From positions 372,001-436,000 of the forward strand of contig NZ_SOCP01000007.1 in the NCBI RefSeq assembly GCF_004364325.1: a DNA stretch of 64,000 nt, written 5' to 3'. This DNA is from Actinophytocola oryzae. Its GTDB lineage: Bacteria > Actinomycetota > Actinomycetes > Mycobacteriales > Pseudonocardiaceae. The notes under the pieces are model-generated. The model searched no databases. It was not told the origin of the DNA and saw nothing but the letters and a program-made list of their open reading frames with translations. Positions 59,254 through 64,000 of the stretch are shown one piece after another. The translations under genes and the position numbers were made by a program. Position 1 is the first letter of the stretch; each line of letters starts with the position of its first letter.

Positions 59254-59610
59254 TCAGACCTCGGACTCGCGTTCTTGGAACTCGCGTGGGGAGAGGCCGT
59301 GGAGGCGGGTGAAGGCGGTGCTGAAGCTCGGTAGGTGGGCGTAGCCGACGCGGCGGGCGACGGCGCCGGGCCTGGCGCCGCCGACGAGCAGATCGCGGGC
59401 GATGCGCATGCGGGCGGCGTAGCGCCAGCGAGCGAAGGTCATGCCGGTCTCGTCGCGGAAGGCTCGGTGGACCTCGGCGGGGACGTCGAACGCGGCCGAC
59501 TCGCGGGAGACGTCGATGTGGCGCAGGTAGTCCATCGCGGCCGCGCGGGCACGCGGATCGGTGGGCATCGGGACCGTCAGCGCTCGTTGCGTGGCGACCC
59601 CCCGTCATCG
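59254..59610 (-). pseudogene. Truncated AraC-family regulator (DNA-binding domain only)
   Basis: Read leftward, RALTVPMPTDPRARAAAM and FDVPAEVHRAFRDETGMTFA lead into the second helix-turn-helix, GAVARRVGYAHLPSFSTAFT, and the ending LHGLSPREFQERESEV. This is a clear AraC C-terminus. An ATG at 59568 would give 104 residues, but family homology continues in frame upstream to about 59610, where a stop intervenes and the N-terminal ligand domain is missing. It is probably inactive. Confidence 0.7.
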
Positions 59611-59685
59611 TTCGTGGCGGCGTTCGCCAAGGAGTTCGGCCACACCCCCGGACAACGTCGCGCAGTCGGACATTCCCCCGTCTGA
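59588..59685 (+). pseudogene. AraC-type C-terminal remnant
   Basis: A rightward frame ending at TGA 59683-59685 reads PPSSFVAAFAKEFGHTPGQR, the final helix of an AraC-type DNA-binding domain (SSFxxAFxxxFGxxPGxxR). Nothing upstream in this frame completes the domain, and it abuts an AraC remnant on the opposite strand. It is a relic. Confidence 0.6.
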
Positions 59686-59689
59686 CCTG

Positions 59690-60222
59690 CGTACCGGGTC
59701 GGGCCGGTAGGCGTCGTTGACCTGCTTGAGCCGATCCAGAACCGCGAACGAGGTCCAGGTTCTCGTCGGCCCGCGCGACCGGCGCGGTGTCGTCACCGGC
59801 GGACCTGCCGCCCTCGCGCAACGCGGCCAGGCCGGTGGCGAAGACCGCGGCCTCGCGGACCCCGCTGGCGTGCGGCCGGCGAACGTCCTGGATGCCGACG
59901 GACGGCGACGCCGCGGCGAGCACCGACCTGGCCACCCCAGCCGGAATCACACCACGCCGGACGGCTCGCTACTCGTCACCGACGTCGGCGACCACCAGGT
60001 GTACTCGGTGGCCGACGGCGTACTGCACGTCCTCGCCGGGCTCGGCTGTACGGCACCAGAGTTCGCCCGGCCCGCACCAGGTACTCTCGGCACGACCCGG
60101 ATGTCCAATGTGGACCAACAGGTTCACGCGACGCGGACGTCAGTGTTCTGTAAGGACTTTCTCCCTTCGATCGTGCCAGGCTTTGTCCGGTTGGCCGGTT
60201 CTGGTGGGAGGGGTTCTGGTTC
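59690..60222. other. Stretch of decayed gene remnants
   Basis: No intact gene. A leftward fragment near 59700-59750 reads AVLDRLKQVNDAYRPDPVRR, like the end of a BBE-type FAD oxidase. A rightward fragment at about 59950-60050 reads DGSLLVTDVGDHQVYSVADG, like an NHL/SMP-30 propeller blade. Frames change repeatedly, indicating decay. The right end holds GGGAGGGG in front of the next gene. Confidence 0.4.
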
Positions 60223-61830
60223 ATGCGTAACCTTGCGACCGGCGCGATCACAGGAGTTCTCTGTGCCGCGCCGATCATGGCCCTGCAGGGGATGGCCCAT
60301 CCCTGGAGCGGTGTGTACGCCCTCGGCGCGGGCGTCGTCGTGGCGGCGGTGAGCGGGCGTGGACGGACGAACGCGGCGGTGGTCGCCTCGGGTGGCGTGC
60401 TCATCGGCGTGCTCGGCTGGTTGCTGGTCCCGCTCACGCTCGAACCCCTGCTGCGGGGCGACCTGCCGACGTGGTCCGCCGCAGCCGTTCTGCGGACCTA
60501 TCCGGTGCTGGTCGCGGATGTCCTGCACGGCGGGCTGACCGGGTTCTTACTCGCACTGCTGCCCGCCGCCAACCGGGACCCACGGCCGGCTCGACCGGAG
60601 CGGGAACTCGCCAGGATCGTCATCGTGGGCGGCGGGTTCGCCGGCGTCAACGCGGCGAAGAGGTTCGAACGGCTCGCGGTCCGCGGGGTCCCGCTGGACG
60701 TCACGCTGATCAGCGACTCGAACTTCCTGTTGTTCACGCCGATGCTCGCGGAGGTGGCATCCGGCGCACTGGAACCGACCCACATCAGCGCACCGGTTCG
60801 ACCGGCCGTGTCGCACACCCGCTTCCGAAACGGCCGGGTGCGCAAGTTCGACGCGGAGGCCCGCGTCGTCCACCTGGGTGACGAGCTGGTTCCCTACGAC
60901 CACCTGGTGCTCGCGGTGGGATCCGTGCCCCATTCCTTCAACCTGCCAGGTGTGTCCGACCACGCGTGGACCCTGAAGAACCTCACCGACGCCACACGGC
61001 TGCGCAACCACGTCGTCAGGCAGCTGGAGACGGCCGACAACGAACCGAATCCCACACAACGCAGGCGGCTGCTGACGTTCGTGGTGGCCGGGGCGGGCTT
61101 CGCGGGAACCGAGACGATCGCGGAGCTCTTCGATCTCGTGCACCGGGTCGCGCACTACTTTCCCGGAATCGGCCCCGACGAGCCGCTCTTCGTCCTAGTT
61201 CATTCCGGCGACAGGATCCTTCCCGAGATGTCCCCCGAGTTGGCCGGCTACGCACTGGAACGGCTGCGCGCCAGGGGAATCCGCTGCCAGCTCGACACGC
61301 GGGTCACGGCCGCGACCGCGGACGGAGTCACACTGAACGACGGTTCCTCGGTCACCACGAACACCTTCGTATGGACTGCCGGCAACCGGCCGAGTCCGCT
61401 CGTGGGACACGATGCGCTCGACACGGACTCATGCCTGCGTGCCGTTGGAATGGAAAACGTCTGGGCAGTGGGTGACTGCGCCCGGATTCCCGATCCGGAC
61501 GGTACGCACTACCCGCCGACCGCCCAGCACGCGCTGCGACAGGGGCGCGCGGTCGCGGACAACATCGCGGCCGTGCTCCGCGGACGTGATCCGGTCGAGT
61601 TCCGGTTCCGGACACTCGGCATGCTGGTCGCCTTGGGGCATCGGACGGCCATCGCGGACATCCGGGGCCGCCGGTTCTCCGGCCTCGCCGCATGGCTGCT
61701 GTGGCGCGGGATCTACCTCGCGAAGCTGCCGGGCCTCGACAAACGGATCAGAGTGCTGATCGACTGGCTACTGGATCTGGTGTTCCCCCGGGACATCGTC
61801 GTCACCAGCCCGGACGGGGTGAAGAGATGA
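60223..61830 (+). CDS. NDH-2-type NAD(P)H dehydrogenase with an added N-terminal membrane domain
   Basis: This 535-residue protein has two parts. Residues 1-125 hold four hydrophobic helices (GAITGVLCAAPIMALQGMAH, AAVVASGGVLIGVLGWLLVP). Residues 130-535 are a two-dinucleotide-binding flavoprotein: ARIVIVGGGFAGVNAAKRFE (FAD), LTFVVAGAGFAGTETIAELF (NADH), NTFVWTAGNRPSPLVG and NVWAVGDCARIPDPDGTHYP, as in type II NADH:quinone oxidoreductases. A C-terminal amphipathic region is also present. It should pass electrons from NAD(P)H to quinone. Ordinary NDH-2 enzymes lack the N-terminal helices. A TTA codon occurs at 60547-60549. The stop overlaps the next membrane-protein gene. Confidence 0.88.
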   Translation: MRNLATGAITGVLCAAPIMALQGMAHPWSGVYALGAGVVVAAVSGRGRTNAAVVASGGVLIGVLGWLLVPLTLEPLLRGDLPTWSAAAVLRTYPVLVADVLHGGLTGFLLALLPAANRDPRPARPERELARIVIVGGGFAGVNAAKRFERLAVRGVPLDVTLISDSNFLLFTPMLAEVASGALEPTHISAPVRPAVSHTRFRNGRVRKFDAEARVVHLGDELVPYDHLVLAVGSVPHSFNLPGVSDHAWTLKNLTDATRLRNHVVRQLETADNEPNPTQRRRLLTFVVAGAGFAGTETIAELFDLVHRVAHYFPGIGPDEPLFVLVHSGDRILPEMSPELAGYALERLRARGIRCQLDTRVTAATADGVTLNDGSSVTTNTFVWTAGNRPSPLVGHDALDTDSCLRAVGMENVWAVGDCARIPDPDGTHYPPTAQHALRQGRAVADNIAAVLRGRDPVEFRFRTLGMLVALGHRTAIADIRGRRFSGLAAWLLWRGIYLAKLPGLDKRIRVLIDWLLDLVFPRDIVVTSPDGVKR

Positions 61831-63158
61831 AAGAGCTCTACCGGGGCGCGATCGCGGGATTCTTCGGCGGCTTGGTGTTCGGCGCGGCGATGGCGGTGTA
61901 CGGCACGCTGCCGACCGTCGCGGGGATAGTCAGAACGGACTCGGCCGTCGTGGGATTCGCCGTGCACATGGTGTTCGCGGTGATCATCGGGGCGGGGTTC
62001 GGGCTGATCGCGGCACGCCAGCGACAGTTGGTCCTGTGGGGCCTGCTGTACGGCGCGTCCTGGTGGTTCCTCGGACCCCTGACCCTGCTGCCGCTGTTGC
62101 GCGGAGAGCTGGTGAACTGGGACCTGTCCACGGCACGGGCGTTGGTGCCCAGCCTCATCGGCCACCTCTGCTACGGCATGGCGGTCGCGTTCGCCTACCT
62201 GGTCCTGCGTGGTGACCAGATACCGGCACGACCGGCAGGCAAGGTGGTGCTGCGTGGCGGCGTGGCCGGCGCGATCGCCGGGATACTGTGCCTGCTGGGC
62301 TCCGGGTTCCTGATCGGCGTAGCCGCGGGCCTGCTGTACCCGTACCTGTTCCGCACACGGGAGAACACCGGCCCCGCGCTCGTCCGCGGCACCGTCTACG
62401 GGTTCATGTGGTGGGTCCTGTTCGCGCTGACGGCAGAGCCGTTGCTGCTCGACGTCGAGCTCGACTGGGCGCGGCCCCCGATCGACCAACTGCCGGGCTA
62501 CGTGCTGCTGGGCAGCCTGACCGCGGTACTGTACACGTGGCTGGGTGCGTTGGCGCGCAGGCTCTTCGTCGACGACGTACGACAGTTCACGGTCGAGTCA
62601 CCCGGAACCCGAGGGCTGCGCGCGGTCGGGTACGGCGCCGCGGCAGGTCTGGTCGGCGGCGCGCTGTTCACCGTCGTCATGGTCGTCGTGGGAGTACTGC
62701 CGACGGTCGCGAGCATGGTCGGCTCGTCGGATCCCGTCGTCGGCCTCGTCGTGCACCTGGTCATCTCCCAGATAATCGGCGTGTCCTATGCGGTGTTGTT
62801 CCGACGCCAGAGCTTCAGCGTCGCCTCGGGCATCGGCTGGGGCGTCTGTTACGGCCTGTTCTGGTGGGTACTGGGGAACCTCACGCTGCTGCCCGCGTTC
62901 ACCGGGAACCCGGTGCGGTGGGATCCCGCGGCCCTGTCCGCAGGCTTTCCGTCGCTGGCGGGACATCTGGCGTACGGCGCCGCGCTGGGTGCCGTCTACT
63001 ACTGGCTCGAGACCCGGACGAACCCGTGGTGGATGACCCGCAACGCCGTGGAGGAGGCAAGGCTGGAGGGCCGACGGGCGCAGTACCTGGGTTCGGCGCC
63101 CGCGTTGTGGACCTTGACGGTCTTCATCGCCATCAGCGTGCCGGTACTGATCCCCTGA
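61827..63158 (+). CDS. Polytopic membrane protein with internal duplication
   Basis: The ATG overlapping the NDH-2 stop gives 443 residues with about ten hydrophobic helices. The two halves are repeats: GGLVFGAAMAVYGTLPTVAG, then VHMVFAVIIGAGFGLIAARQ and GPLTLLPLLRG, recur as GGALFTVVMVVVGVLPTVAS, VHLVISQIIGVSYAVLFRRQ and GNLTLLPAFTG. The N-terminal membrane domain of the coupled NDH-2 protein looks like a further divergent copy (LTLEPLLRG). I do not recognise a named family. Translational coupling and shared repeats suggest it forms a membrane complex with the dehydrogenase. Confidence 0.8.
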   Translation: MKELYRGAIAGFFGGLVFGAAMAVYGTLPTVAGIVRTDSAVVGFAVHMVFAVIIGAGFGLIAARQRQLVLWGLLYGASWWFLGPLTLLPLLRGELVNWDLSTARALVPSLIGHLCYGMAVAFAYLVLRGDQIPARPAGKVVLRGGVAGAIAGILCLLGSGFLIGVAAGLLYPYLFRTRENTGPALVRGTVYGFMWWVLFALTAEPLLLDVELDWARPPIDQLPGYVLLGSLTAVLYTWLGALARRLFVDDVRQFTVESPGTRGLRAVGYGAAAGLVGGALFTVVMVVVGVLPTVASMVGSSDPVVGLVVHLVISQIIGVSYAVLFRRQSFSVASGIGWGVCYGLFWWVLGNLTLLPAFTGNPVRWDPAALSAGFPSLAGHLAYGAALGAVYYWLETRTNPWWMTRNAVEEARLEGRRAQYLGSAPALWTLTVFIAISVPVLIP

Positions 63159-63179
63159 CCGTGACCAAGGGCTGCATTC

Positions 63180-63305
63180 CTGGTCGCGGCTGACCGTCAG
63201 AACGGCCAGGCGCAGGCTGCCGGCCTTGGACCACAGGCTGGCGACGTGCGTCCTCACTGTCGCGATGCCGAGGTGCGGACGTCGTGCACTGTCCGCGTTG
63301 CCGAA
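63180..63305 (-). pseudogene. LuxR-type helix-turn-helix remnant
   Basis: Read leftward, FGNADSARRPHLGIATVRTH and VASLWSKAGSLRLAVLTV match the recognition-helix half of a LuxR/NarL DNA-binding domain, in the position of NADIAxxLxIxxxTVRTHV. The preceding half and any receiver or ATPase domain are missing or in other frames. It is a relic. Confidence 0.5.
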
Positions 63306-63382
63306 TGGGCTGCTCGACGACGCTTCGACGACGTTCGGCCAGGAGGATGGACGTGCTTGTGCTCGTAGTGGTCTCCCCGCTG

Positions 63383-64000
63383 TCAATCGTCGCCCTCCCG
63401 CCCCGAGCGGCGTGAGTGACAGCCATGGCGGCGGGCCGCGCTGCCAGAGAGGGCGCAGACGAGCCGGCAGAGTTGCGTTCGGCGGGTGACGCCGAGTTTG
63501 GTGAACGCTTTGTGCAGGTGATAGCCGACGGTCCGGTGGCTGAGGTGGATGCGGTCACCGATCTCGCGGTTGCTGAGGCCGACCGCCGCGAGCTGGACGA
63601 CGCGGAGTTCCTGTTGCGTCAGGGTGTTGGCATCGCTCGCTGCGCGGCCGGTGCGTTGCTGGCCGCAGGCACGCAGTTCGCCGATCGCGAGATCGGTCCA
63701 CGGGTCTGCGGCGAGGTCGGTGAACAGGCTCGCGGCCAGGTGCAGTGGTTCGGCGACCTCGGTGATGCGGCGTGCGCGGCGCAGCCACTGCCCGTGCAGC
63801 AGTGCGGTGCGTGCGCGTTCGAACGGGGACTGCGGTTCGGCGCCGGCGAGCAGGTATGCCTTGTCGGGTCCGCGAGCTTGTCGAGCAGGGCGTTGCCGCG
63901 GAGGAGCAGTCCGTGGGCCCAGGCAGGTCCGTGTTCGCCGGTCCAGTCGTGCAGGGCGGCCAGTTGTGTGACGGCCTGTTCGTCGGCGCCGGATCGCACG
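63383..64000 (-). pseudogene. LuxR-family (LAL-like) regulator, C-terminal part, frameshifted and cut by the window edge
   Basis: Read leftward, the stop is at 63383-63385. Upstream is a full LuxR helix-turn-helix: LTQQELRVVQLAAVGLSNRE, then HLSHRTVGYHLHKAFTKLGV. Before it lies a TPR-like helical region (SPFERARTALLHGQWLRRAR, EPLHLAASLFTDLAADPWTD) as in LAL regulators. At about 63870 the family-like sequence changes frame: upstream it is WTGEHGPAWAHGLLLRGNAL, downstream it resumes as PDKAYLLAGAE. Either a frameshift mutation or a sequencing error explains this. The N-terminal part is outside the window. Confidence 0.65.

Overview
The window is very GC-rich, with third codon positions almost always G or C. 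Start/stop overlaps of the ATGA and GTGA type are everywhere, Tat and lipoprotein signals are present, and there are a few rare TTA leucine codons. This points to a filamentous actinomycete. Pseudonocardiales is my guess from the overall style, not a measured placement. I recognised no tRNA, rRNA, CRISPR array or intact insertion sequence.

Left part (1-13.1 kb): the end of a beta-oxidation operon (enoyl-CoA hydratase tail and two paired acyl-CoA dehydrogenases) converges on a secreted cholesterol-oxidase-like flavoprotein, which suggests sterol catabolism. Next come a small methyltransferase/SRPBCC/MarR locus with a perfect 20-bp palindrome between its divergent genes, a very large secreted GH2 beta-galactosidase, an orphan ABC solute-binding lipoprotein and two small proteins.

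First RiPP locus (13.1-20.6 kb): two overlapping LuxR-type regulators, a class II lanthipeptide synthetase (LanM), a precursor with a signal-peptide-like leader ending in an AxA motif, and a large LAL-type regulator with an in-frame TTA codon. No LanT is present.

NRPS locus (20.7-47.1 kb): a leftward operon encodes a free-standing carrier protein, a LanB-type protein with only the glutamylation part, and a methylmalonyl-type acyltransferase. Divergently, three NRPS proteins carry C-A(Ser)-PCP, then C-A-PCP-C-(beheaded A)-PCP-E, then C-A-PCP-TE. The operon continues with both glutamate mutase subunits (3-methylaspartate), an AsnRS-like asparagine synthetase, a free-standing glutamate-synthase FMN domain and SbnA. 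SbnB, an MFS exporter and a TrmB/LuxR-type regulator lie just beyond. The expected product is a small peptide with Ser, two residues chosen by identical Asn/Asp-type A domains, a D-residue from a module that cannot activate its own substrate, and possibly 2,3-diaminopropionate.

Redox island (47.1-51.5 kb): a VOC protein, an XRE/MmyB-like regulator, an aldo/keto reductase, a flavodoxin-like lipoprotein, an SDR and a broken SDR.

Second RiPP locus (51.5-59.2 kb), the most novel-looking part: an ABC exporter with an HxlR-type regulator lies opposite an overlapping operon. That operon holds an 11-cysteine, 65-residue peptide, a lasso-B-like protein lacking its catalytic His, an asparagine-synthetase-like (lasso C) protein with a damaged PP-loop, a small RRE-like protein, a MauE-thioredoxin fusion and an S9 peptidase. 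I read it as a disulfide-rich peptide pathway built from repurposed lasso-peptide parts.

Right end (59.2-64 kb): decayed AraC and other gene remnants, a membrane-anchored NDH-2-like flavoprotein coupled to a duplicated membrane protein, and two decayed or frameshifted LuxR genes.
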